DNA of 64,000 nucleotides from Paenibacillus oralis (GCF_003863965.1 NZ_RRCN01000001.1:3182304-3246303), one strand, 5' to 3'; numbered from the stretch's first letter, positions 35,839-45,498 are shown. Translations and numbers: made by a program. Notes: generated from the sequence alone by a model not told the origin.

Positions 35839-37494
35839 GTGAAAAAATATGTGGCGGCCATCCTGGCGTTGTTGTTCGTGCTTACGCCGGTTTCGAGCTT
35901 CGCCGCGGCTTCCTTCACGCTGGAGTTAAGCGTGAAGGAGGTGCTGCGCGGCGGCGAAATCACGCTTTCCGGAACGGTGGCGGGCGAAACGGACGACGTC
36001 GTGGTCAAAATGGTGAGTCCGAATCAAACGGTTTTTTATATTGATGTCATTTCTGCCGAAAACGGCGCTTATTCACAAACGGTGGCGATCCCGGAAACGG
36101 AAGACCTGGCGCCATCCGGCGTTTATACGGTCGTTGCCGGCAACGGCGGCTTGACGCAGTCCGGCACGTTTACGATTCCTGGCAAAGACGGAAATAATCC
36201 GGAGCCTCCGGGTGGGGAGCCTTCCAAACCAAGTAACCCGAGCAGAGGCTCGAATTCGAATCCCGTCACAACGACTCCACCGGCGGATGATTCCGATACC
36301 GATGACATTCCTCGGTCTGCGGGACAGGCGAACGGAGCAAACGTTCAGCCGGAACTGGCCAAGGACGGCCGTTATATCGTCGGCAGCGACGTACTCGCGA
36401 AAGCCGCAGAGCAAGCGAAAGACGCGGTAACGATTGAACTGCCCGCATCTGCTGCTGAAACCGGCAGCGCGCTGGAAATTTCTGCGAAATCCTTGAACGC
36501 CATCAAGGATAAAAATCTGGCCCTCATCGTCACGACGGATAACCGCACGGTTCATTTGCCCGCCGGCTCATTTGCGGTCCCGAACGATGATCTGTCGCGA
36601 GTCCGCGTCGTGCTGAACGCTGCCTGGAGCGATGAAGCCCAGGCGGTCGTTGAACAGTCGCTGCGCGTAAGTCCTGACTACACGTCCACCGGCGTTGTGC
36701 TCTCCGTCGTGATTCAGCTGATCTCCGGCGACAGTGTGACGGAAATCCATCAGTTGGACAAACCCGCCGTGGTGACGCTGAAGCTGACGGACGAGCAGGC
36801 GAAACGGATTTCCGCGGATCTTGCCGGTGTTTATTATGCGGACGGCAAGACGGTTGAATATACACCGGGTACGGTTAAGAACGGAACATTTATGTTTAGC
36901 GTGGAGCATTTTTCCTATTACACGATTCTGGAATACAGCAAAACGTTTGCGGATTTGGTCGGGCATTGGGCGGAAAGCTCCGTCAAATCGCTGGCCGCCA
37001 AAGGGATTGTGAACGGCGTCGACGCGAACCATTACGCGCCGGGACGCAGCATCACCCGCGCCGAATTCGTCGCCTTGATCATGCGGGCGCTGGAGCAGTC
37101 GGGCGATCCGCTGGCTGACCAGGGCGCTGAGGGGACATTTACGGACGTGCCGGCCGGCCAATATTACACCCGGAATGTGGCCGACGCGGCGGCGCTTGGC
37201 ATCATTACCGGATATAACGGCAAATTCCGGCCGAATGACCAAATTACCCGCGAGGAAGCGGTCGTAGCGCTGGTCCGCGCCGCGGAGTATTTCAACCTGA
37301 CAGCGGCGAACGGGGGTCAGCCCGCTTTTGCCGATACCGGCAGCATTTCCGGCTGGGCGAAGGCCGCCGTCAGCAGCGCATGGAGCAAAGGCCTGATTCA
37401 AGGCGACGGGAAGAAATTCAGCCCGGACCGGGCCGTGACCCGCGCCGAAGTTGCCGTTATGGTTAAACGACTGATTACTAACAGTTCTCTATAA
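35839..37494 (+). CDS. Secreted SLH-domain surface protein
   Basis: A 551-residue protein with a signal peptide (cut near AFA/A, about 24), an Ig-like domain (about 27-110), a Pro/Ser/Asn-rich linker (about 115-155), a mid domain of unknown type (about 165-365) and three S-layer homology repeats (about 370-412, 432-475, 492-545; TRAEF, TREEAV and TRAEVA motifs). SLH repeats bind pyruvylated secondary cell-wall polymer, so the protein is held on the outside of the wall. GTG 35839 lies 24 bp after the phosphatase gene, so the two are co-transcribed. Neither neighbouring enzyme has SLH repeats, so this protein might hold them at the surface; that is inference. Confidence 0.92.
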   Translation: MKKYVAAILALLFVLTPVSSFAAASFTLELSVKEVLRGGEITLSGTVAGETDDVVVKMVSPNQTVFYIDVISAENGAYSQTVAIPETEDLAPSGVYTVVAGNGGLTQSGTFTIPGKDGNNPEPPGGEPSKPSNPSRGSNSNPVTTTPPADDSDTDDIPRSAGQANGANVQPELAKDGRYIVGSDVLAKAAEQAKDAVTIELPASAAETGSALEISAKSLNAIKDKNLALIVTTDNRTVHLPAGSFAVPNDDLSRVRVVLNAAWSDEAQAVVEQSLRVSPDYTSTGVVLSVVIQLISGDSVTEIHQLDKPAVVTLKLTDEQAKRISADLAGVYYADGKTVEYTPGTVKNGTFMFSVEHFSYYTILEYSKTFADLVGHWAESSVKSLAAKGIVNGVDANHYAPGRSITRAEFVALIMRALEQSGDPLADQGAEGTFTDVPAGQYYTRNVADAAALGIITGYNGKFRPNDQITREEAVVALVRAAEYFNLTAANGGQPAFADTGSISGWAKAAVSSAWSKGLIQGDGKKFSPDRAVTRAEVAVMVKRLITNSSL

Positions 37495-37501
37495 TTAGGT
37501 A

Positions 37502-37744
37502 GTTCAAAAAGTCATCTTTTGATCACGAAGCAGGGTCAAGTAGCGGACTCGACATCGAATCTTGAATTCAGCCGGGCCTAGCATATGCTTTCGAAGTATG
37601 TTTCCTACGGAAACATTTCAGTTGCTCACGTACCCAAAACGTACGCTCCGCTACTCAGTCCCTAGCTTCATCCAATCTAAAGCGTTTTGAAAAAACGCAC
37701 ATCGGAAGCATATGCTTCGGTGCTGAAAACCTGACTTTTTGAAC
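37502..37744. repeat. MITE-like element, copy 1 (243 bp)
   Basis: Perfect 13-bp terminal inverted repeats GTTCAAAAAGTCA (37502-37514) and TGACTTTTTGAAC (37732-37744) enclose a sequence made of small hairpins (for example GCATATGCTT, TTTCCTACGGAAAC). A longer relative is at 47020-47296 and an ends-only relic at 9026. It lies between the SLH gene and the GH92 gene and has no coding capacity. Confidence 0.82.
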
Positions 37745-37785
37745 TTACATTATACATGCGAACAAGAGGAGGAGAACCAAACGCG

Positions 37786-40700
37786 ATGAAGAAGAGGATT
37801 TTTGCAGCGCTCATGACGGTGCTGCTGCTGTGCGGCTTGATCCAGTCGATGATTCCGGGGGCCGTTCCTGTTTCCGCTGCAGCCGCGGGCCCCGCGGTCC
37901 AGGGAGAACCGACGCGGAACGTCGCTTTGAACGCGGCGGTGACGGCTTCGGGGCAATGCAACAGCAACGAAGCCGCCAAATTTGCCGTCGATGGCAAAAC
38001 CGACACGAAGTGGTGCGACAATACGAACGCTAAAATCAAATGGCTAAAGCTTGATTTGGGCCAAGTGTACAACATTAACGAATGGGTCGTTATCAATGCG
38101 GGCATCAACGAAGGCAACAGCCCGTTTTGGAACACGAAAAATTTCCGCTTGCAAAAAAGCGATGACGGCAAAAAGTGGGAGGACGTCGACGTCGTGCAAA
38201 ACAACGCGCAGACGATCGTCGACCGCTATTTGCCGGAGCCTTTTTCCGCCCGGTACGTCCGGTTTTATGTGAGCCAAGGAGCGCATGACTCGAATACCGT
38301 GCGTTTGTATGAGCTTGAGCTGTACGGAGTAGATGCCGGTCAAACGCCGGCCTATCCGCCGGCCAACCTCGACCCGGTCGACTATGTGGACCCGTTCATC
38401 AACACGCTTGGCGACAACGGCCAGACAAACCCGGGACCAACGATGCCGTTTGGCCTCGTTTCTCTGGGACCCGATAGCGATGGCGGAGCCTTCAGCGGCT
38501 ACTATTACCAGGATAAAAACCTGAAGGGCTTCTCGCACCTGCGGTTCAGCGGCGTAGGCTGCAGCGGGGCGGGCGGCAACATCCTGATGATGCCGGAAAC
38601 CCGCTCCTTTACGAAAAACGTCAACGAGTACAAGCAAAAATACGATAAAGCCAGCGAACAGGCTTCCGCCGGTTATTACGCGGTGACGCTTGCTTCCGGC
38701 ATCGGCGTTGAGCTGACCGCTTCGGACAATGTGGGCTTTCACCGTTACTCGTTCCCGGCATCGGCAACGACCGGCTCCGTGCTGGTTGATCTGTCCAACT
38801 CGTATGCCGGCATGATCGACGCTAATCTTAAAGTGGAGAGCAACAATGAAATCTCCGGCATGGTTAAATCGAAAAATGTGTGCGGAAACGGATACTACGT
38901 CATGTATTACTCCATCCAGTTCGACCATGATTTCGACTCCTATACGTCCTGGCAGGGCGATGCGACGGGAACCGACCCGGTGCGCAGCGGCACAAACAGC
39001 GGCGTGTGGGTGAACTTCGAAAACGCCGGCGGCAAAGTGATCCAGGCCAAAGTGGGCCTGTCGCCGATCAGCATTGAACAGGCGAAATACGAACGCGACA
39101 ACGACATCGCGGGCTGGGATTTCGACGCCCAGCATGCCAAGATTCGCGGCGCCTGGAGCGATTTGCTCGGCAAAGTGGAAATCACCGATGCCGACGAAGA
39201 GAACAAGAAGATTTTTTATACGCAAATGTATCATACGTTCCTTCATCCGAAAAACGTGACCAGCTCCGCCGGCACCTTTAAGGCGGGACGGGACGAAAAC
39301 ACGGTCCGGCAGGCTTCCGAGCTGGGCGCTGATTTTGAATACTACAACGGCTGGTCGACCTGGGACGATTTCCGCAAATACGCTCTGTTCTCCGTGCTGA
39401 CGCCAACGGAATACAATAACATGGTGAAATCATTGGCGGATCTGTACAAGACGCGCGGCAGCTATACGCAATGGGGAGACGGTTACTGGCCGAGCCCGAC
39501 GGTGCGGAACGAATTTAACGGCGCGGTTCTGCTGGACGCGTATGCCAAGGGATTCCAGGATTTCGATGCGTACACGGCGATGAAAGACATGGGGGTCGAC
39601 GCGGATAATTTCGGCGATCAGGACAAAGTGTCGGGCCAGCTGGAAAAAGCGAAAAGCGCTTATTTCCCGATGAAGCTGGCCGAACTGCTAGGAGACAAAG
39701 CGACTTACGAGAAATACAAGAAAGTGGCCTTGTCCTATAAGGACCTGTGGAATCCGGATCAGGTCGACGAAAACGGCGACAAGATGGGGTTCTTCACCCC
39801 GAACGGGATTACCGTTAGCAGCGGGGATGTAGCGGTGGTGGACAGATACGCCTACCAGGGAAATCTGTGGCACTACCGCTGGTCCGCGTCGCAGGACATG
39901 AACGGCTTGGCCGAGCTGATGGGCGGCAAGACGGAAATGGCCAAGCAACTGTTGGACTTTTTCAATCGAGATGAATACATGGCCGTCAACGAGCAGGATT
40001 TGGACGCGCCGTATTTGTTCAACTATTTGGGTTACCCGTATTTGACCCAATATTTTGTCCGTGAGTTTACGACGGAAGTGGTGACGCAAAAATACCACAA
40101 TCACGGCACGTATAGCCATCCGCTGAAATCGCGGGTGTACCGGGCCGACCCGGAAGGCTACCTGCCGTCGATGGACGATGACGCGGGCGCGATGGCTTCC
40201 TGGTTCGTTTACGGCGCGCTGGGGATTTACCCCGCCAATCCGGGCGACGCGGCTTTCCTGATCGGATCGCCGATTTTCGCGGAAGTGAAGCTGCACCTGG
40301 ACGGCGGCAAAACGTTTACGATCAAAGCGAACAACGTGTCCAGCGAAAACCGGTTTATCCAATCCGCCACGCTGAACGGCGGGAAATTCGATCAAGCCTG
40401 GATCAGTTACGAGGACATTATGGCTGGCGGCACGCTGGAATTCGACATGGGTTCGGAGCCAAACGAAGCTTGGGGCTACAAGTCCAAAGCGGCTCCGCCG
40501 ACCACGGACTACGACAACACGGCGTTCCGTCAAGAGCTGATCGCATTAGGTTCGGAGTGGAAGTATTACGACAAGGGCCAAGCCGCCGGCAGCGGCTGGA
40601 CGGACACCGGATATGATGACAGCGCGTGGAGCGCCGGGGCGGCGCCGCTCGGATACGACAACAAGGGGTATGCGAAAACGGTCGTCAGCTATGGGCCCGA

Positions 40701-43158
40701 CGGCAACAATAAGTACCCGACGACGTATTTCCGCAAAACGTTCGAGGTTGCGGACACCACAGGCATCCTTGAGCTGAACGCCAGCCTGGTCCGCGACGAC
40801 GGTGCTGTCGTGTACTTAAACGGGCAAGAAATCATTCGCAGCAATATGCAGGCCGGCCCGGTAAGCTATAATACGTACGCCAATGCGACCGTTAATGACG
40901 AACGGGACCGGAATGTTTTCCAGATTGATCCTTCGCTTCTGGTGAAAGGGACCAACGTGCTGACCGCGGAGGTACACCAGGTGAATGCGACCAGCTCGGA
41001 TATCGCCTTTGACTTCGGTCTTGCCGCGGTGAAGGAAATGGCGCAGCCGGCCGCGCCGACCGGACCGGTCGTGGACGATACGGCCAACACGTTCGGCTGG
41101 ACCTATGTGCCGGGCTTTGAGCAGCCGTCCGACTATCAATTCAGCACGGACGGAGGCAGCACTTGGACGACCGCCACCGCCAATCCGCAAATCGTGGGTC
41201 CGGTCGCTTACGAGGCGGGTCAAGTGCAGGTCAGAGTCAAAGCGAACGAAAGCCTGGGCGTGACCGCCGGGGAGCCGCTGCTCTCGGATGCTAAATACAC
41301 CTCCGACATTAAATGGGACGTGTTTGATCTGAACGCCGAAGTCAAGCGGACCGGCAATATGGTCGTTGACTTGTCGGGCACGCTGAAAGGCGCTTATACG
41401 GATTCGGCCGTTGCCGTCATCCAATTGATGAACGGCGGCGAGCAGGCTTTTGTATCCAGCGCGGTGCCGGTGAAAACCGGAAACTTTGATTTGACGCAAA
41501 GCTTCAACGTCAACGCCAGCAAATATCAGGTGAATATTTACCTGGTTGACAAATACGACGGCAACATCTATGATTCGCTCTGGCTGGCCGAGCCGATCGT
41601 CTCGCAAGCGGAAAAGCCGAACCCGGGTACGCCGGGCGGCGAAGAGCCGGGGCAGCCGGGCGAAGAAGAGCCGCAACCGGAGAAGATTCCGGTACCGAAG
41701 AAGACGCCGGATCAGCCGGAACCTCCGATTGAGCCGGAACCTCCGGCGGAAACGCCGAATTTCGAGGCGGCGGACGGAAAGTTGGCGATCCAATTTGAGG
41801 CTTATACCGATATGACCGATGCCAAACATTCCAACGGCAGCGGGTTAGGCACGGAACAACGGCTTAACAACACGATTACCGTCGTCAAAAACACCTTCGA
41901 CGGCGCATGGCTGGCTTATCAGCGTGCGGACTTCGGAACGGCGGGCATGAACCGGGTTCAAGTGGTTTATGACGCCCCGTCCGGGAGAGTGCCGGCCGGC
42001 GCGAAAGCGGAAATCCGCCTGGGCTCGGTAGACGGCACCTTAATCGGCACCGTTGACCTTGCGCACACCGGCAGCAGCTGGGATTCGTATCGGACCGCCT
42101 CGGCCATCCTGAACACCACCGTCACTGGTGTCCAGGATGTGTATATCGTGCTGAAAGGCACGACAACGGGCGCCCTTCCGTATATCGGCAATTTCGATAG
42201 TTTCACGTTTGACAAGATCAGAAGCGATTATGCCAAACTGGAATTGGAAAACTTTGATGCATGGTCGACGGAGCTCAACCCGGCCAAAGGCACGCCGCTA
42301 AAAACGGAAAACGGAAAAAGCGGGAAGCAGGTAGCGAACACGTTTAATGGGGCGTGGCTTGCTTATAAAGGGATGGATTTCGGCAACGCGGGCGTCAATC
42401 AGTTCGCAATCGAATACTCCGGCAACAGCAACAGCGTCCCGGCCGACGCCGCCGTTGAAGTTCGCCTCGGCTCCGTGAACGGAACGCCTGTCGGCAAGGT
42501 TGCCGTACCGCCGACGGCCGGCTCCTGGGGGACCTATAAAACGGTAACCGCGGAGCTGAACCAGACCGTAACCGGCGTTCAAGACATATACCTTGTGCTG
42601 ACCGGTACGACCGATTCAAAGTATACCTATATCGGGAACTTCGATAACGCCAGCTTCTCGCTGAAGCCAGCGGAACCCGAGGAACCGGGGGAACCGAATT
42701 TCAAGCCGGTGGACGGAAAATTGGCGATTGAATTCGAGGCCAGATCCGAGTGGACGACGGCAAAAAATACGTTCAACAACAGTCCCCTTGATACGGAACC
42801 TGGCAATGGCGGCACCGTGGTTAAAAACACCTTTGACGGGGCGTGGCTGGCATATAAGAAGGCCGATTTTGGAGCGGACGGCATGAACCATATCGAAGTG
42901 GTTTACGATGCTCCAACAAGCAGGGTTCCGGCCGGCGCGAGTGCGGAAATTCGTCTGGGCTCGGTAGACGGCACTTTGATCGGCACCGTCGCGCTTCCCA
43001 ACACCGGCAGCGGCTGGGGCACGTACAGAACCGCCACGGCGACTCTAAACACCACGGTCACCGGCGTGCAGGATGTGTACATCGTACTGAAAGGCGCCAC
43101 AACCAGCTCGCTGCTTTACATCGGCAACTTCGACCGCTTCACGTTTGACAAGATATGA
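37786..43158 (+). CDS. Secreted GH92 alpha-mannosidase with repeated carbohydrate-binding modules
   Basis: A 1790-residue exported enzyme. Signal peptide (to about 33), F5/8-type C domain (about 42-182), GH92 catalytic region (about 200-900), galactose-binding-like module (about 913-1087), a module shared with the phosphatase C-terminus (about 1090-1275), Pro/Glu-rich linker (about 1280-1320) and three CBM6-like repeats (from about 1325, 1481 and 1639). GH92 hallmarks include DPFINTLGDNGQTNPGP, KKIFYTQMYHT and MDDDAGAMASWFVYGALGIYP, which carries the catalytic acidic pair. GH92 enzymes are calcium-dependent exo-alpha-mannosidases; some release mannose from mannose-phosphodiester caps. ATG 37786 follows AGAGGAGGAG. 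It has no wall anchor of its own. Confidence 0.92.
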   Translation: MKKRIFAALMTVLLLCGLIQSMIPGAVPVSAAAAGPAVQGEPTRNVALNAAVTASGQCNSNEAAKFAVDGKTDTKWCDNTNAKIKWLKLDLGQVYNINEWVVINAGINEGNSPFWNTKNFRLQKSDDGKKWEDVDVVQNNAQTIVDRYLPEPFSARYVRFYVSQGAHDSNTVRLYELELYGVDAGQTPAYPPANLDPVDYVDPFINTLGDNGQTNPGPTMPFGLVSLGPDSDGGAFSGYYYQDKNLKGFSHLRFSGVGCSGAGGNILMMPETRSFTKNVNEYKQKYDKASEQASAGYYAVTLASGIGVELTASDNVGFHRYSFPASATTGSVLVDLSNSYAGMIDANLKVESNNEISGMVKSKNVCGNGYYVMYYSIQFDHDFDSYTSWQGDATGTDPVRSGTNSGVWVNFENAGGKVIQAKVGLSPISIEQAKYERDNDIAGWDFDAQHAKIRGAWSDLLGKVEITDADEENKKIFYTQMYHTFLHPKNVTSSAGTFKAGRDENTVRQASELGADFEYYNGWSTWDDFRKYALFSVLTPTEYNNMVKSLADLYKTRGSYTQWGDGYWPSPTVRNEFNGAVLLDAYAKGFQDFDAYTAMKDMGVDADNFGDQDKVSGQLEKAKSAYFPMKLAELLGDKATYEKYKKVALSYKDLWNPDQVDENGDKMGFFTPNGITVSSGDVAVVDRYAYQGNLWHYRWSASQDMNGLAELMGGKTEMAKQLLDFFNRDEYMAVNEQDLDAPYLFNYLGYPYLTQYFVREFTTEVVTQKYHNHGTYSHPLKSRVYRADPEGYLPSMDDDAGAMASWFVYGALGIYPANPGDAAFLIGSPIFAEVKLHLDGGKTFTIKANNVSSENRFIQSATLNGGKFDQAWISYEDIMAGGTLEFDMGSEPNEAWGYKSKAAPPTTDYDNTAFRQELIALGSEWKYYDKGQAAGSGWTDTGYDDSAWSAGAAPLGYDNKGYAKTVVSYGPDGNNKYPTTYFRKTFEVADTTGILELNASLVRDDGAVVYLNGQEIIRSNMQAGPVSYNTYANATVNDERDRNVFQIDPSLLVKGTNVLTAEVHQVNATSSDIAFDFGLAAVKEMAQPAAPTGPVVDDTANTFGWTYVPGFEQPSDYQFSTDGGSTWTTATANPQIVGPVAYEAGQVQVRVKANESLGVTAGEPLLSDAKYTSDIKWDVFDLNAEVKRTGNMVVDLSGTLKGAYTDSAVAVIQLMNGGEQAFVSSAVPVKTGNFDLTQSFNVNASKYQVNIYLVDKYDGNIYDSLWLAEPIVSQAEKPNPGTPGGEEPGQPGEEEPQPEKIPVPKKTPDQPEPPIEPEPPAETPNFEAADGKLAIQFEAYTDMTDAKHSNGSGLGTEQRLNNTITVVKNTFDGAWLAYQRADFGTAGMNRVQVVYDAPSGRVPAGAKAEIRLGSVDGTLIGTVDLAHTGSSWDSYRTASAILNTTVTGVQDVYIVLKGTTTGALPYIGNFDSFTFDKIRSDYAKLELENFDAWSTELNPAKGTPLKTENGKSGKQVANTFNGAWLAYKGMDFGNAGVNQFAIEYSGNSNSVPADAAVEVRLGSVNGTPVGKVAVPPTAGSWGTYKTVTAELNQTVTGVQDIYLVLTGTTDSKYTYIGNFDNASFSLKPAEPEEPGEPNFKPVDGKLAIEFEARSEWTTAKNTFNNSPLDTEPGNGGTVVKNTFDGAWLAYKKADFGADGMNHIEVVYDAPTSRVPAGASAEIRLGSVDGTLIGTVALPNTGSGWGTYRTATATLNTTVTGVQDVYIVLKGATTSSLLYIGNFDRFTFDKI

Positions 43159-43195
43159 GCAGATTGCGCCAGACCAAATAAATCGATGTGAGAGT

Positions 43196-43247
43196 GGAGC
43201 TGCCCGAAACGTCATCATTTGACGTGGAGGCGGCTCCTTTTTTGCAT
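43196..43247 (+). terminator. Terminator of the GH92 gene
   Basis: GGAGCTGCC pairs with GGCGGCTCC, with an inner ACGTCA/TGACGT stem, followed by TTTTTT. It closes the extracellular-enzyme block. Confidence 0.9.
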
Positions 43248-43282
43248 CACTGTAATTTCACATTTTTTAGGTAAAATACCTA

Positions 43283-43311
43283 TTGAATAACTGGAAAAGC
43301 AGGATTATAAT
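43283..43311 (+). promoter_or_regulatory. Promoter of the TetR-glycosyltransferase operon
   Basis: TTGAAT (43283-43288), a 17-bp spacer and TATAAT (43306-43311) lie about 55 bp before the TetR start. The -10 is a consensus match. Confidence 0.7.
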
Positions 43312-43366
43312 GTGAATGAACATTAAATAACCAGTCAGAAAATATTCATAATGCGAGGACATACCT

Positions 43367-44152
43367 ATGAAGGACAACGCTAAGGCCAAAATTAAAAAAG
43401 CCGCAGAGGAGCTGATTATACAGAAGGGATACAAGGATACGACCATACAGGATATTGCAACAAACGCCAACGTGGCGGTGGGGACCATTTACCGCTATTA
43501 CAAAAGCAAGGACGACATCCTCATGGACATAGGCCGAATGGATTTGAAGGGTTTTTCTATTTCTCAGGACATCCGGCGGAAGGAAATCATGGAGGCTGCT
43601 CTTCATGTTTTTGGGACAAAAGGGTACAGCCGCACAAACATCGAGGATATAGCCCAAGAAATCGGCATGTCCAAAGGCTCGATTTATCAATATTTTAAAA
43701 GCAAAGAGGAGCTGTTCATATCCACCATTAAGGAATCTTCACAGATGCGGACCCTTTTAAAGCTTACAAAGTTTAAGCAGGAAAATCTAAACATAGAGGA
43801 GGTTTTGGTTGAAATCGGAAGGGTGTTTTTGTCCATTTTCAAAGATCCGCGAAGAATCAAGCTTATGCGGATTATTATCGGAGAAACGCCTAACTTTCCG
43901 GAAATAGGGGAACTGTTTTTCCATGAAGTCATCAAAAAAACCTCCGAGCAGATCGGCGAAATGTTAAAGCCCTATGTGCCCAGCGAGATTGATCCCGTCC
44001 TTTCGATTAGGCTGTTCATTGGTTCGATTTGGTCGTTTGTGATTTTCCAAGAGATGGTTCCCATGAAAGACAGGAAATATGAGCACGAAGCGATCATTAA
44101 AGACGCCATACGTGTTTTTCAGCATGGATTTCTGAATGAGAATCGACCTTGA
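43367..44152 (+). CDS. TetR-family regulator with two tandem HTH domains
   Basis: A 261-residue regulator, about 65 residues longer than usual because it has two TetR-type DNA-binding domains in a row. The first (residues 5-50) contains TIQDIATNANVAVGTIYRYY; the second (about 68-115) contains NIEDIAQEIGMSKGSIYQYF. A standard ligand/dimerisation domain follows. Both HTHs keep the family pattern, so neither looks decayed. It is transcribed with the glycosyltransferase 17 bp downstream and probably regulates it. The pair is visibly richer in A+T than the flanking genes, which suggests acquisition by transfer. Confidence 0.92.
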   Translation: MKDNAKAKIKKAAEELIIQKGYKDTTIQDIATNANVAVGTIYRYYKSKDDILMDIGRMDLKGFSISQDIRRKEIMEAALHVFGTKGYSRTNIEDIAQEIGMSKGSIYQYFKSKEELFISTIKESSQMRTLLKLTKFKQENLNIEEVLVEIGRVFLSIFKDPRRIKLMRIIIGETPNFPEIGELFFHEVIKKTSEQIGEMLKPYVPSEIDPVLSIRLFIGSIWSFVIFQEMVPMKDRKYEHEAIIKDAIRVFQHGFLNENRP

Positions 44153-44169
44153 AATGGGAGTGAATATTT

Positions 44170-45333
44170 ATGAAAGTTTTAATTTCACCCATGTCGGCGA
44201 TGGTAGAGACCAAAGGACCTTTTTCAAGAACAGCCGTATTGGCAAACGAATTTATGGAAAGAGGCCATGAAGTAGCCTTATGTGCACCGGAGGATAACAA
44301 TTATTACAGTATAAATAAAGTGCAAAATTATTATGCGCCTGTACCTTCACCCTTAGGGATGCCTGTATTTATTGGCAGGGGTATGTTTAAACTATTTCAA
44401 TCCGTGGGATTTCAGCCCAAAAAGAAAGCCAACAGCTTTGAAGATATTTTACATTTTATAGGAGCCATTGATAGACGGTATTTTCGAAAAGATGTGTCCA
44501 GCATTAGAAAAGCGATTCAAGCGTTTAAACCCGATGTGATGTATTCGGAATTTAGAATATCAGCGATTGTCGCCGCCCGGTTGGAGAAAGTGAAAATTGC
44601 TACTGGCTTCAGTTATCCGGTGCAAAAAAACTTTGCCTGTAACCCTGAGTACAGTAAGGGCGTTAATCAATATTTGCAAGAGAACGGCTTGGACAAAGTG
44701 GAATCGGTTTTGGAAATCTTCGATTGGGCGGATTTTAAGATTATTCCTAGTTCCTATGAGTTGGAACCGATGGATGGAGAAGATGTAGTTTTTGTGGGAC
44801 CTCTTTCCGCGCCAAGGGGGACAAATGCTACAATCGCAAAAAACAAAATAATAGCCTATATGGGAAACGGCGTGATTTCTCCAAGGCAAGTTATCAATGC
44901 GTTGACTAAAGCTTTTGCAGGATCAGACTATGAAGTATATATTGCATCGGAGCAAGTAAAACCCTTTAAGACAAACAACATCGTTGTCGGCAAAAAATTT
45001 GATTTCAGTAAGCTAATGCCGGAAGCCAGCGCATATATCAATCACGGAGGACAAAATAGTATTATGACCGGCTTAATGTATGGAGTACCTCAAATCGTAT
45101 GTCCGGGCGGCGTGTTTGAACGGCGGTACAATGCCTCTTCCGTAGCCAAGTTAAACGCAGGCGTATTTCTTGAGGCTAACGATTTCAACTCGGAAACCCT
45201 AAAAAGAATCGTACATGACTTTAAGGAAAATCCCGCATACGCCAATAATGCCAAACAGGCCGGAGAAAAGTTATTAAGTCTCGGTGGCGTAAGAAAAGCA
45301 GTTCAAGCGATGGAAAACCTGGTATTGAAATGA
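44170..45333 (+). CDS. GT1/MGT-type glycosyltransferase
   Basis: A 387-residue GT-B glycosyltransferase resembling macrolide/UDP-glucosyltransferases. The N-domain begins KVLISPMSAMVETKGPFSRT, and the donor-binding signature is INHGGQNSIMTGLMYGVPQIVCPG (about 287-310). No membrane segment is evident. Such enzymes glycosylate small hydrophobic molecules, lipids or antibiotics. Pairing with a TetR regulator suggests detoxification or secondary metabolism. The gene ends 6 bp before the stump of another gene (45340), marking a recombination joint. Confidence 0.88.
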   Translation: MKVLISPMSAMVETKGPFSRTAVLANEFMERGHEVALCAPEDNNYYSINKVQNYYAPVPSPLGMPVFIGRGMFKLFQSVGFQPKKKANSFEDILHFIGAIDRRYFRKDVSSIRKAIQAFKPDVMYSEFRISAIVAARLEKVKIATGFSYPVQKNFACNPEYSKGVNQYLQENGLDKVESVLEIFDWADFKIIPSSYELEPMDGEDVVFVGPLSAPRGTNATIAKNKIIAYMGNGVISPRQVINALTKAFAGSDYEVYIASEQVKPFKTNNIVVGKKFDFSKLMPEASAYINHGGQNSIMTGLMYGVPQIVCPGGVFERRYNASSVAKLNAGVFLEANDFNSETLKRIVHDFKENPAYANNAKQAGEKLLSLGGVRKAVQAMENLVLK

Positions 45334-45339
45334 TACGCG

Positions 45340-45498
45340 CCCATCAAGGATATGGGCATCGCATTGGAGTCAGCCAAAGAGATGGGGCTGAATACCCCGG
45401 GGCTGGCGCTGGCCGAATCGCTCTACAAACAGCTTGCGGACCAGGGTTATGAGGATAAAGGCACGCAAGCGCTGTTCAAGTATTATCTCGGGTTATAA
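45340..45498 (+). pseudogene. C-terminal stump of a 6PGDH/3-hydroxyisobutyrate dehydrogenase-like gene
   Basis: Fifty-two codons with no start: PIKDMGIALESAKEMG, then LNTPGLALAESLYKQL and a GTQALFKYYLGL end. This is the characteristic C-terminus of NAD-dependent beta-hydroxyacid dehydrogenases (KDMGIALE helix). The rest of the gene is missing and its place is taken by the TetR-glycosyltransferase pair, so the gene was probably cut when that pair arrived. Confidence 0.8.
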
